From Hallella mizrahii (GTDB lineage Bacteria; Bacteroidota; Bacteroidia; Bacteroidales; Bacteroidaceae): 64,000 bases of DNA. Shown in pieces: positions 36,495 through 44,513 of this stretch (within the stretch, counting starts at the first letter, position 1; every line of letters starts with the position of its first letter). The position numbers were made by a program, and so were the translations under genes. The notes beneath the pieces were generated by a model. That model was not told where the DNA came from. It saw nothing but the letters and a program-made list of their open reading frames with translations, and made no database searches. The DNA is taken from contig NZ_VUNG01000004.1 in NCBI RefSeq assembly GCF_009695775.1, positions 62,001 to 126,000 on the forward strand. Reading direction: 5' to 3'.

Positions 36495-37040
36495 ATGATA
36501 TTGAGTCAAGACATCATCAAGGACATCAAGGGAAAGTCAAATTTAATGTTTGATAAAGCTTCTGATTTTAATGTTCTTACAGATAAAATCAGCAAAGAGA
36601 CCGGGCGTACTATCGGACTAACCACTATAAAGAGGCTTTTCGGCTATATAGATGATGACCGCAAGACCAGCCAATATACCTTGAATACCCTTGCGCTATA
36701 TCTTGGCTTCAGTGACTGGAATGAATATTCTAGGTCAAAGAATCTTGATAGCGACTGGAATTTTGACACAGACAAAGTTCTAATAGCAGAGCAGACTATT
36801 GGGACTATGATTCATGTTAAGTATCTTGACAGAATCGTTACATTCGTAGTTACCGAATATGACAATCAGAAGGTACTACGAGTGGAGAAAGCTGAAAATA
36901 GCAGTTTGAAAGTTAACGATATCTTGTTCGTGAACAGTCTTCAAGTAGGTAATATTATAGAAGCCGACAAAGTCATCCGTGGTAAAAATATTGGAAATTA
37001 CCGCACTCATGGAGAAATATCGGAAATGCATGTAGAGTAA
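36495..37040 (+). CDS. Small putative DNA-binding regulator at the end of the operon
   Basis: A 181-aa protein. Residues 20-80 (TIGLTTIKRLFGYIDDDRKTS, then YTLNTLALYLGFSDWNEY) match a pattern common in Bacteroidetes proteins: a helix-turn-helix-like segment next to LGF.DW. The C-terminal half is a small beta domain. It starts 1 bp after the phosphatase gene. A role as operon regulator is plausible but inferred; DNA binding is not proven by the sequence. Confidence 0.6.
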   Translation: MILSQDIIKDIKGKSNLMFDKASDFNVLTDKISKETGRTIGLTTIKRLFGYIDDDRKTSQYTLNTLALYLGFSDWNEYSRSKNLDSDWNFDTDKVLIAEQTIGTMIHVKYLDRIVTFVVTEYDNQKVLRVEKAENSSLKVNDILFVNSLQVGNIIEADKVIRGKNIGNYRTHGEISEMHVE

Positions 37041-37079
37041 TATTCAAATTGAATGGACAAAAATGGATGGCTTTAATTG

Positions 37080-37110
37080 TTTGAAGTAAAAGAATTTTTG
37101 TCTAAATTTG
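37080..37110 (+). promoter_or_regulatory. Bacteroidetes promoter for the HD-fold protein unit
   Basis: TTTG at 37080-37083 and TAAATTTG at 37103-37110 with 19 bp between fit the consensus exactly. It starts a unit independent of the methyltransferase/kinase operon. Confidence 0.75.
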
Positions 37111-37129
37111 CAGTGTTACTTAAACTGTC

Positions 37130-37564
37130 ATGCCTATGATAAGCATCGAAGATGTTATAAGAATAACGATAGAAGCTCATGAAGGACAGAAGGATTTAGA
37201 TGGTAAGCCCGAAATCCTCCACCCTTTAGCTGTGGGCCTCGCAGGTACAAACCGCGAGGAAGTCATTACTGGCTTTTTGCACGGTGTCGTAGAGGATTCT
37301 AAATTGACATTGTCAGATCTTCGTAAAAAGGGTGTTGATGAAGATGTCATTATCGCTTTAAAGCTTCTTACTCATGATAAGAGCAAGATAACATATGAAG
37401 AATACATTAAGGGAATAGCCCTATCTGGAAATAGCACTGCTATACATGTCAAGTATAATGATTTGCGGAATAACCTACAACGTGGATTGGCTGGTAATCA
37501 CATGAAACAAGTAAGGAAGCATGAGGCAGCTCTGCGAATTATTGAGCCATTGATTAAGGACTAA
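37130..37564 (+). CDS. HD-fold (SpoT-like) hydrolase homologue with altered HD motif
   Basis: A 144-aa protein with the pattern of small (p)ppGpp-hydrolase-like HD proteins: AHEGQKDLDGKPEILHP (His31), then FLHGVVEDS, then an NDLRNN segment near 112. In the family the second motif is LHDVVED; here His51 is followed by Gly52 in place of the metal-binding Asp. Either the protein is catalytically dead and binds a nucleotide, or metal binding has shifted. It has its own promoter and begins a four-gene run with envelope-type proteins. ATGs at 37130 and 37136 are both possible starts. Confidence 0.7.
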   Translation: MPMISIEDVIRITIEAHEGQKDLDGKPEILHPLAVGLAGTNREEVITGFLHGVVEDSKLTLSDLRKKGVDEDVIIALKLLTHDKSKITYEEYIKGIALSGNSTAIHVKYNDLRNNLQRGLAGNHMKQVRKHEAALRIIEPLIKD

Positions 37565-37569
37565 AAATT

Positions 37570-38121
37570 ATGACTGCAATGATTAAAAGACTATTTTCTG
37601 CAATTATACTGGCAACTTTTTCAATGGCCTTAAACGCTCAAGGCTATTGGAAATTGGAGAGTAAGACAGATGACTATACAATGGAAAAGGAATATCTTAT
37701 CAGTCATTACTCAAGAGGTCTAATAGATGCTATCTATTTCGTAAACGATGAGAATTTAAAAGTTATAAGGGACTATAAAGGACTGACCTACTTTGATACC
37801 TGCTGGAATGCTGCCGTCTATAATGATGGCAAGATAGATGATTATACAGGTACGATCTACTGTAGACTCATTAATTCTGGCGACGATTATGAGGAGTTCA
37901 AATTAGATGATATGACTATTTCATACGATGGTTATGCTGGTGATGGGAAAATTGACACTAATGGCTTCTTCAGCTATTTCTACATTGCCTGTGAACCGGA
38001 ACAACTCAAAAAGGCAAACTATATAACGTTCCAGTATTATGATAAGATTTCTAAGCAAACAATTAGTAGAAAAATCAGCCTCGCTGGATTTACTAAAGCG
38101 TATAATTCTATAAGGTATTAA
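37570..38121 (+). CDS. Exported protein of unknown function
   Basis: A 183-aa protein with a signal peptide (IKRLFSAIILATFSMALNAQ); the ATG at 37579 would serve equally well. The mature part is Tyr/Asp-rich and mostly beta. It starts 5 bp after the HD-fold gene, so the two are cotranscribed. I do not recognise the family. Confidence 0.65.
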   Translation: MTAMIKRLFSAIILATFSMALNAQGYWKLESKTDDYTMEKEYLISHYSRGLIDAIYFVNDENLKVIRDYKGLTYFDTCWNAAVYNDGKIDDYTGTIYCRLINSGDDYEEFKLDDMTISYDGYAGDGKIDTNGFFSYFYIACEPEQLKKANYITFQYYDKISKQTISRKISLAGFTKAYNSIRY

Positions 38122-38139
38122 CTTAAAGCTAACAAGAAT

Positions 38140-38706
38140 ATGAAGAAGATTTTACTTTTCATGCTGCTGAGCATGTTCTGCTTAACATCATTTGGGCAGA
38201 CAAATAATGAAGCAGCGAAGAAGTTGACCAAGTTTGAAGAGTTTACCTCTAAGACTGGTCGAATTACCAAATTCGTGGATGTTAATATGCCAAGAATTTC
38301 TGAAAGTTTTCTTGGCTCATTGGTTACAGGTATCAGAACCATTATGGGATCAGACAGGAATGCCTATTTCTATCGCATAGAAGAACCAGAGACAGACCGG
38401 CGCGTGGCACATATTGCAATGATTGAATATTCCGACTTGGTTGAGGTCAACAAAGCTTTAGCCAAATTAGTTGGCGAAGTGGATGCTGATTGTAACGCAA
38501 ATCCTGACTATCTGGAGAATAAGTTTGTAACCGATGATGGTTTTGAAGTAGGCTATTACGTCTCTAAGGGAAAAGCTAATTGGTATCTGAAATTGGAAAG
38601 GTATGAAAGTAGTACTGTATTTGTGAAGAACGCAGAAGAACTCACCAGCAACTTCACTGCCGCACAAAAGAAGATAGAAGAGCTTCGAGTACAGTACGGA
38701 AAATAG
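38140..38706 (+). CDS. Exported protein of unknown function
   Basis: A 188-aa protein with a signal peptide (ILLFMLLSMFCLTSFGQ) and a soluble mature domain of mixed structure ending in a charged helix. No motif that I can name. It lies 18 bp after another exported protein, in the same unit. Confidence 0.65.
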   Translation: MKKILLFMLLSMFCLTSFGQTNNEAAKKLTKFEEFTSKTGRITKFVDVNMPRISESFLGSLVTGIRTIMGSDRNAYFYRIEEPETDRRVAHIAMIEYSDLVEVNKALAKLVGEVDADCNANPDYLENKFVTDDGFEVGYYVSKGKANWYLKLERYESSTVFVKNAEELTSNFTAAQKKIEELRVQYGK

Positions 38707-38739
38707 TGTTATCATATAAAACATATAAAGGAAAGAATT

Positions 38740-39372
38740 ATGAGTCTAGTTGACCATGAAGGGGAAGTAGTATATCCCTATTCAAAGAAAACAGTGTTTA
38801 ATGCTGTCATGGAAGCTGCTAACAATATAAGTGGCCTTTCATTAGATAGCGCAGACGAACTGAGCGGCAGAGTAACTTTCAAAGCAGGTGTAAGTCTTGC
38901 AAGTTGGGGTGAAAACATTCCAGTACAACTTGAAGAGATTGGTGCAAATCAGACTAAGATGAAAGTGCTCTCAACACCTAAAACAGGCATTATGTTTGGA
39001 GGTGCTATGGACTTTGGAAAGAATCGACAGAATATTGAGAAAATCATTAATGCTGTATCCAATGCCTTGGCCAATAAGCCAAAAGAACAGATTAATGTTG
39101 AAAATACAGGGTCTACGGCTGATGAACTTCTTAAACTCAAGAGTCTTTTAGACCAAAAGATCCTGACCCAAGAAGAATTCGATGCTCAAAAAGCGAAACT
39201 GTTGTCTCAATCAATAGAAGCACCTGTTGCTCCACAAGAATCATCGAATGTTGACTCAAAAGAAAGCAAACCAATACATATCGAATCTTCTGGAAAAGAC
39301 AATACTATCACATACGTAGCTATCGCAGTCGGAATAATTGTTTTCCTGTGGATGTTAATGGCAATGATGTAA
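38740..39372 (+). CDS. SHOCT-domain membrane-anchored protein
   Basis: A 210-aa protein: an N-terminal alpha/beta domain (residues 1-115), a SHOCT motif near 130-155 (ADELLKLKSLLDQKILTQEE), a polar linker, and one C-terminal transmembrane helix (about 188-208, ending at the stop). SHOCT is a short oligomerisation motif common in bacterial membrane-associated proteins. It closes the unit that starts with the HD-fold protein; a hairpin follows at 39397. Confidence 0.75.
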   Translation: MSLVDHEGEVVYPYSKKTVFNAVMEAANNISGLSLDSADELSGRVTFKAGVSLASWGENIPVQLEEIGANQTKMKVLSTPKTGIMFGGAMDFGKNRQNIEKIINAVSNALANKPKEQINVENTGSTADELLKLKSLLDQKILTQEEFDAQKAKLLSQSIEAPVAPQESSNVDSKESKPIHIESSGKDNTITYVAIAVGIIVFLWMLMAMM

Positions 39373-39396
39373 TAGTTTCGAATAATCCATCACAAG

Positions 39397-39436
39397 CACT
39401 GGTATGTCACAGCTATAAAGCTTAAACATACCAGTG
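39397..39436 (+). terminator. Hairpin terminator after the SHOCT gene
   Basis: CACTGGTATGT (39397-39407) pairs perfectly with ACATACCAGTG (39426-39436), 11 bp, with an inner AGCT/AGCT pair in the loop. It lies 25 bp after the stop. The following T-tract is weak. Confidence 0.6.
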
Positions 39437-39483
39437 TTAATGATGATCTCATTGTATTTCTTTATCTGAAGAAGGAAATTGAA

Positions 39484-41143
39484 TAAAGAAACCTCCATTT
39501 GAGACACTATACGCCAAGCATAGCCACTAGCTCTTCTATATATTTAAGCATGGTTGCCGTGCTCCATTTCCCACCATCTTTGGTTCTCACCTTCTTGTAT
39601 TTTGAGAGGTATCGGAATATAGCCTTGTAAGAATATTTCTTGTTTAGTTCCAACTTGACAAACTCATTCTTAACCCTTGTCGTTATGACAACAGAGAGAA
39701 AATTAATCAGTTCGGTGGCATATACGCTGTAGTCTGAATGCACGTTTACCGTGTCACGGTCGATGATATTCTTGTAGAGCCAGAACAGAGTCTCCACAGA
39801 CCACCGCTGAGAGTAAGCCAAATAGACGGTCAATGGGTCAAGGTCAGCTTTTGACTTGAAGACAATCAGGCCGAACAACCCTTTCCTCTCGGCATAGTTT
39901 TCTGCCTTGAAGTTGTCTTTCTTGTTGGCATTCTGCACATATCCAATCTCCTGTTCGGAGGCAGCTTTCGGGTCGCGGAAAGAGTAGAGGTACTTGCCGT
40001 TTGACATTCTTTGCTTCTTGTAGAGAATCGTGCCGTCCTTATAGTCCTTCAATGGCATTGTCGGCTCATCCATCTTGTAATTCTTTATGAACGCCGAGTT
40101 CTGCTTTAACGGTATCAGGTATGCAAGTCCTTCCATCTTATCGACTTTCTCAAAAAGCTTGTCGTTGTAGAAGCCCTTGTCGAAGACCATCAGACCGTTC
40201 TTAATCTCATACTCCGCTACAAAGTTGTCTATCGCCGTCTGATCCAGCATGTTGCCTGCGTAAGGCTTTGCCGCAATGGGCTCACGCGTCAATGGGTTGA
40301 AAGCATACAGCAGGCTGATGTCCTTGGAGCCCTTCTTCGCTCCCTTTCGCGAGAACTCCGACAGACTCCCCGTCTTGGCATTATAGTCCTTGAGCATGCC
40401 ATCGATGACCATGTTACCGCCGGTAAAGGAGTTCACCCTATTGCGCATGAACTCACAGATAAGGGAGTATGCTTTACCTATCTCCACAAGAAATCCGGAC
40501 ACTGCCGTCTCAGACAAATGGACTCCCGGATACATCTCTGATGCAAATGAGCAGAGGTACTGTATCTGCAAGTCACGGTTCATGATGTCTCCATATGAAG
40601 CACGGAGCAAAGCTATGACATAGAGGCGCTTCGCATCGTCAAGACTCCAAACCTTGGCGAGTTCTTGAAGAAGTCCACTGCCGTACTTGTCACAGAGAGC
40701 AACCTCTCCATAATCCTTTATATCCACTTGATTCTTCTTGCGCCTGTACGAGCCCTCGACAAACTTGCCGTTTACAATTTCTCCTACTGTACCTAGGTCC
40801 ACGGGGACAGGCTTGCCGTTAATTCTTTTGCTTGTCCTTTTTATGACGACAAATCGACTGCCTCTCTGTCGTACTATCGTACTCTTGGGGCGGACGACCG
40901 ACAATATCTCTTCTGGAATAGCCATAAACGCGTATAGTATCTATATTATTATAAGAACTATACAAAGGTACAAATAAACAGCCATATCTGCAAGAAATTA
41001 GCAACAATATTGCTAAAAGTATTTATGCGGAGACTAAAATAAGGGGAGTTTAAGCGGGCTTACTACAAAAGCAAGCCCTTGCTAAGCCAGAAACGGCAAA
41101 GCAAGGGCAAAATTGTATAGTGTCTAGAATGGAGGTTTCTTTA
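39484..41143. mobile_element. Complete insertion sequence, IS4/IS1634-like, 1660 bp
   Basis: Imperfect terminal inverted repeats of 29 bp: the left end begins TAAAGAAACCTCCATT, and the right end is the complement, finishing AATGGAGGTTTCTTTA. The direct flanks are both ATTGAA (39478-39483 and 41144-41149), a 6-bp target-site duplication. One transposase gene fills the element. It inserted between the SHOCT gene and the relaxase gene without breaking either; the relaxase stop is only 12 bp from the right end. Confidence 0.9.
39507..40925 (-). CDS. IS4/IS1634-like transposase
   Basis: A 472-aa DDE transposase. The C-terminal signature YSQRWSVETLFWLYK is the IS4-type Y-R-E-K motif, with candidate acidic residues in MVIDGMLKDYN and LMVFDKGFYND. 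The stop codon (39507-39509) lies inside the left inverted repeat, as in many compact IS elements. The reading frame is intact, so the element may still move. Confidence 0.9.
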   Translation of the reverse strand: MAIPEEILSVVRPKSTIVRQRGSRFVVIKRTSKRINGKPVPVDLGTVGEIVNGKFVEGSYRRKKNQVDIKDYGEVALCDKYGSGLLQELAKVWSLDDAKRLYVIALLRASYGDIMNRDLQIQYLCSFASEMYPGVHLSETAVSGFLVEIGKAYSLICEFMRNRVNSFTGGNMVIDGMLKDYNAKTGSLSEFSRKGAKKGSKDISLLYAFNPLTREPIAAKPYAGNMLDQTAIDNFVAEYEIKNGLMVFDKGFYNDKLFEKVDKMEGLAYLIPLKQNSAFIKNYKMDEPTMPLKDYKDGTILYKKQRMSNGKYLYSFRDPKAASEQEIGYVQNANKKDNFKAENYAERKGLFGLIVFKSKADLDPLTVYLAYSQRWSVETLFWLYKNIIDRDTVNVHSDYSVYATELINFLSVVITTRVKNEFVKLELNKKYSYKAIFRYLSKYKKVRTKDGGKWSTATMLKYIEELVAMLGV

Positions 41144-41155
41144 ATTGAACTTTTG

Positions 41156-42520
41156 TTATCTTCCCCATCTCCTTTGCTGGCTCTGATCGTCGTCCACATC
41201 GTTCACATTCATGCCATGTCCGACTTCGTTTTCACGATTGACATCCTTTGATCCGGCCTGACTATCCATCGCATTGCTGATTGCAGGACTGGAGCCAGTG
41301 GAAGATGACTGCCGTGGATGTTCTATCTTGGGGTGATGAGTGCTAACGTGTTTGACAATGCCTCTTGACTCCAGGTAGTTGTCATGGAGTTGACGAACAA
41401 CAGACTCGCGCAAGGTGATGGTTTCACCGTTCCATGATATCGTTCCTCTGTGAATGCGCGTACCAAACTGCCGATAGAGGACGCGGTTGATGTCCGCTGT
41501 GGTGAGCTTCGGATTGTCAGTCAACAGATTGTCGATTGTTTGCTCAATCTTTGCAAAGCGAGTGACAGCATCCTCGAACTGGAGAAGTTCCTTGATACTG
41601 AGAAACTCGCCACCTTTGAAGATGGTCTTGTTCTTGTGGTCAACAACGATATAACCATAAGGCGTGTCTGCCTTACCGACAAAGACAAGACTGATACCGA
41701 ACTTACGCTTCATATGTGCGGCAAGTTCTTCCTTATTGGCAGACAGGTTGCGGTACTTTTGCAGGATGGCACGTAGTTGCCGGCGGCGTTTGTCGTCAGG
41801 CTTGTTCTCTTTCTGTGCCTGCTGCATGATGAGTTGCACCTGTATTGTTCCCAACTCTTCACCGTTTCGGTAGAGGTGAACCATTGGCTTCTCTTCGTCA
41901 TCCTTGCACTCATAACCCAGACTCTCCATGATGGCACAGAATTGAGCTTTGGAAGTATAGCGATAAGTAAGCGCATCCTTGGCAATATCGTTAACTTCCG
42001 GCTCCTGCCTTTGGCCAGTGTATTCCTCCATGATTTTCAGCGTCGCTGCACGTGAACGCCGTTTCTCATGGTTGTGGTCTATCTTATGACCATCGGGTGC
42101 CACACGGGAAGTAATGATATGGATGTGGTTATTGTCGGTGTCGTGGTGAGCATAGACCAGCAGCGGCTGCCCTTCTTCGGCATAACCCATCTCCTTGAGA
42201 TAACGATGGGCAATATCAAGAAGCTGCTGGTGGGTGTACTCTGTTCCCTTGCAGCTGACAGCCACATGGAACTGGGCGTTTTGGATGTGTGTGTTCCTTG
42301 ATGAGTAGTCTATAAAGAACTGCCGGAGCTTTTCGGAAGTGAAAGATTCCTGTCTAAGTCCGAAAATGTTCTGAGCCTCTAAGAGTGTAGCCACCCCTTT
42401 CTCAACCTTCATTTCATTGTAGGCGACGGCATGGAAGTTGGTTGAGGATGGAAGAATGGTGATAATCATATCAAAAGAGTCAAAAGGTTCATGTTTCTTC
42501 TTGTTTGTCGTGGATGGCAT
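41156..42520 (-). CDS. Relaxase (MobA/MobB type) of a mobilizable element
   Basis: Nicks DNA at oriT and stays bound to the strand to be transferred. The 454-aa product has the three-His motif HHDTDNNHIHIITSRV (counting from the second Met at 42469, residues 108-117) and an upstream Tyr candidate. The ATG at 42520 overlaps mobC by 32 bp; the ATG at 42469 gives the MII-type start usual for Bacteroides Mob proteins and no overlap, so the true start is uncertain. The C-terminal 60 residues are low-complexity. It would need the coupling protein and channel encoded by the surrounding ICE. Confidence 0.87.
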   Translation of the reverse strand: MPSTTNKKKHEPFDSFDMIITILPSSTNFHAVAYNEMKVEKGVATLLEAQNIFGLRQESFTSEKLRQFFIDYSSRNTHIQNAQFHVAVSCKGTEYTHQQLLDIAHRYLKEMGYAEEGQPLLVYAHHDTDNNHIHIITSRVAPDGHKIDHNHEKRRSRAATLKIMEEYTGQRQEPEVNDIAKDALTYRYTSKAQFCAIMESLGYECKDDEEKPMVHLYRNGEELGTIQVQLIMQQAQKENKPDDKRRRQLRAILQKYRNLSANKEELAAHMKRKFGISLVFVGKADTPYGYIVVDHKNKTIFKGGEFLSIKELLQFEDAVTRFAKIEQTIDNLLTDNPKLTTADINRVLYRQFGTRIHRGTISWNGETITLRESVVRQLHDNYLESRGIVKHVSTHHPKIEHPRQSSSTGSSPAISNAMDSQAGSKDVNRENEVGHGMNVNDVDDDQSQQRRWGR

Positions 42521-42875
42521 CCAACTCAGCCTTGATACTCCTTATTGCTTGGATAGCATTTCGAGTCTCAGGGATTAGGATGCTGCGGAAGTAACTCTCA
42601 GTGAGCTCACCGGCTATGGCCAGCTCGTTAGCGCGGTGCATACACTGATTGAAATTACCACCCAACCAAGAGAGCTGTTGTTGATATTTTTTATAGAACT
42701 GCAGGAGCGACTCCATCGTCTTTATCTTCCCTCTTGTCCTTTTGTCATCGAAGCGTCGGACGGCATCACGCACCATGACACTCACATTTCCTCCATAGTT
42801 TTTTGCTTTGTTCTGGAACATCTGAGCCTCTTCATCTGTGAGACGGATTTCCAAACGGATACATTTCTTCTTCAT
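42489..42875 (-). CDS. mobC: MobC-like relaxosome accessory protein
   Basis: A 128-aa protein. The N-terminus (KKKCIRLEIRLTDEEAQMF) is the ribbon-helix-helix type of mobilization proteins that bind oriT and help the relaxase; the rest is helical (GGNFNQCMHRANELA is typical of the MobC family). It lies directly upstream of the relaxase gene. A minus-strand TACTTTTG box at 43005-42998 may be its promoter. Confidence 0.83.
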   Translation of the reverse strand: MKKKCIRLEIRLTDEEAQMFQNKAKNYGGNVSVMVRDAVRRFDDKRTRGKIKTMESLLQFYKKYQQQLSWLGGNFNQCMHRANELAIAGELTESYFRSILIPETRNAIQAIRSIKAELDAIHDKQEET

Positions 42876-43205
42876 ACGTGGTTGAATGGTTTATAGTTCA
42901 TCTAATAAGGATAAGGGAGTTGCGACCGTTAATCCGCCCCAGCTCCGCTGGCAAGTGACTTTTGAAGTATACCGAGGTGCTAACCGAGGTGTACGTACAA
43001 AAGTACAACTTGCTACTCCCAAATGACTGCCGTAGCGGTGGCAAAGCCTGTTATTAGGGTAAAAGTTCCGATTTACAAGTAGATATGCTTCGTTCTTCAT
43101 GTTGGAGTGCTCAATATTCCAATAGCGTAAGTGAATTCGTCCTAAAAGTATGCACCATCGTGTCATCACCAAACTCAGTATTTTACTGGCTCGAACCATG
43201 CAAAA
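42876..43205 (-). promoter_or_regulatory. Region upstream of mobC: candidate oriT and promoter
   Basis: No gene was found here. It carries a minus-strand TACTTTTG (43005-42998) inside the inverted motif GTACGTACAAAAGTAC, a direct repeat ACCGAGGTG (about 42971-42979 and 42983-42991), and further short inverted repeats. oriT sites of mobilizable elements usually lie just upstream of the mob genes, so nicking here is likely, but no known nic consensus was recognised. Confidence 0.4.
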
Positions 43206-43430
43206 GATAAAATCTATCTTTAGATTGTTCTGATAAATTCTATCCGTGGATTGCTCTGATTGCTCAGATAGATTTTATCCTTAGACTGAGCTGATAGTTC
43301 GGATAGAAACTATCTGAAGATTGCTTAGATAGATTGGATAGATTCTATCTGCAGATAACTTAGATAGATCAGATAGATTCTATCTGTAAATTGCTCTGAT
43401 AGCTTGGATTGCTCTGATAGTTTCTATCTT
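43206..43430. repeat. Array of seven ~35-bp degenerate repeats with palindromic core
   Basis: Units start at about 43206, 43232, 43267, 43302, 43337, 43372 and 43416 (spacing 26, 35, 35, 35, 35, 44). Each begins with GATAGATTCTATC or a close variant, a palindrome, and continues CTG.AGATTGCT..GATAG. The strict 35-bp phasing looks like an iteron or operator array. It lies between mobC (whose promoter is 200 bp away) and the 3' end of the gene at 43490. Confidence 0.8.
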
Positions 43431-43489
43431 TTGTGCCTGCCTCTCGACTGAAATCCGCCAATAACACTTTTGTTGGTGTCAAATGCAGA

Positions 43490-44158
43490 TTACGGAATAC
43501 ACACACGGTGTTTTGTCAAGAAATCCACATTGATGAATACCCCATTCTGGCTGTAGCCATGCGTGAATATATTCTTGCATTTGACATTGCTTGAGACAAA
43601 AGGAAGAAGCTCTTTAGGTGTCATACTCGCAACATAAGCGTCGTCCACCTGCCATCCATTAGCCATCCCACCCTCAAAGCGGAGGAAAAGAGTATAATCG
43701 CCAGTAGAGATTTTGATGTCCCTGCAGAGTATCGGATTGCGTTTTGTCGCTATCTTAACCTTCCTTCCCGATACCTTTAAGAAGCACTCTTGCAGATAAT
43801 CGTTGCGGTTCTCGGTCTTGTCAAAAGGCATGTTGGCAATGTTGATGCTGCCCGGATGCTCTTTGCGGAGCGGAGACAGAATCATGGTTGTATTCTCAAA
43901 TTCAGTCTGCAACTCATCTTCGAGCTGCTTGCAGAACAATGCTACCAACAAGCAGTGGAAAGGTGTCTCGATGGACTTGTCCACGATGGTCAGGTTGCAG
44001 TCCTTTCGTCCTGCAAAAGTACTTCGGAAGAGAGTCCAGTTCTCTGTATCCTTTGATACGATACTCGGCAGAAACGACTGTGTTGTGGTGTCCTCTCTGA
44101 AGAACACATTGAAAGTCAAGATCGCTTTTTGGTAATTTGGAATGGTATTTGTACTCAT
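43490..44158 (-). CDS. Hypothetical protein of the mobilizable element
   Basis: A 222-aa soluble protein. The frame is open to 44221, but the ATG at 44158 (MSTNTIPNYQKAILTF) is the likelier start, since the extra N-terminus is not protein-like. No motif that I recognise. It is adjacent to the 35-bp repeat array and could be its binding partner, but nothing in the sequence shows this. Confidence 0.6.
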   Translation of the reverse strand: MSTNTIPNYQKAILTFNVFFREDTTTQSFLPSIVSKDTENWTLFRSTFAGRKDCNLTIVDKSIETPFHCLLVALFCKQLEDELQTEFENTTMILSPLRKEHPGSINIANMPFDKTENRNDYLQECFLKVSGRKVKIATKRNPILCRDIKISTGDYTLFLRFEGGMANGWQVDDAYVASMTPKELLPFVSSNVKCKNIFTHGYSQNGVFINVDFLTKHRVCIP

Positions 44159-44229
44159 AGTGACAGTGATTTTGTCGTTGGAAACGATTGATTTTATTGC
44201 ATGTTTATAGAAAATAATCACAGAAAAAC

Positions 44230-44260
44230 TTGTGTATTTCGAAAAATATTCGTATCTTTA
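44230..44260 (+). promoter_or_regulatory. Promoter for the small membrane peptide
   Basis: TTG at 44230-44232 and TATCTTTA at 44253-44260 with 20 bp between. The last base of the -7 box differs from TAnnTTTG. It lies 54 bp before an ATG on the plus strand. Confidence 0.5.
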
Positions 44261-44314
44261 TAGGGAATTAAGGAGTTAACAAACATAATTATTCACCCTC
44301 AAAAAGATGTCATC

Positions 44315-44485
44315 ATGTTCGCACTCTTCTTCCTTTACGCTCTCATCTTCGCCGTTGTCATTGGAGCGGTCGTCCTGGTCCTTAAGGTCCTCTTCTGGGC
44401 TTTGATGTTTCCCATACTTTGGATCAGCTTCTCTATCGCCAATCTCATTGACCGAAAGAAGAAAATGGCCCGACAGCGCAGATAG
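44315..44485 (+). CDS. 56-aa two-helix membrane peptide
   Basis: An ORF too short for most gene finders. It begins MFALFFLYALIFAVVIGAVV, continues with a second hydrophobic stretch (LFWALMFPILWISFSIANLI) and ends with a basic tail (DRKKKMARQRR), the composition of a genuine small inner-membrane protein with cytoplasmic C-terminus. A promoter-like element lies 54 bp upstream. It is on the opposite strand to both neighbours. Function unknown; small membrane peptides are often toxins or membrane-stress regulators. Confidence 0.6.
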   Translation: MFALFFLYALIFAVVIGAVVLVLKVLFWALMFPILWISFSIANLIDRKKKMARQRR

Positions 44486-44513
44486 CCTGCACTGCCGGTG
44501 CCACAGCATCGCC

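Noticed and set aside
43206..43430. CRISPR array
   Set aside because: The 35-bp repeats follow each other without unique spacers and no cas gene is nearby; they are direct tandem repeats.
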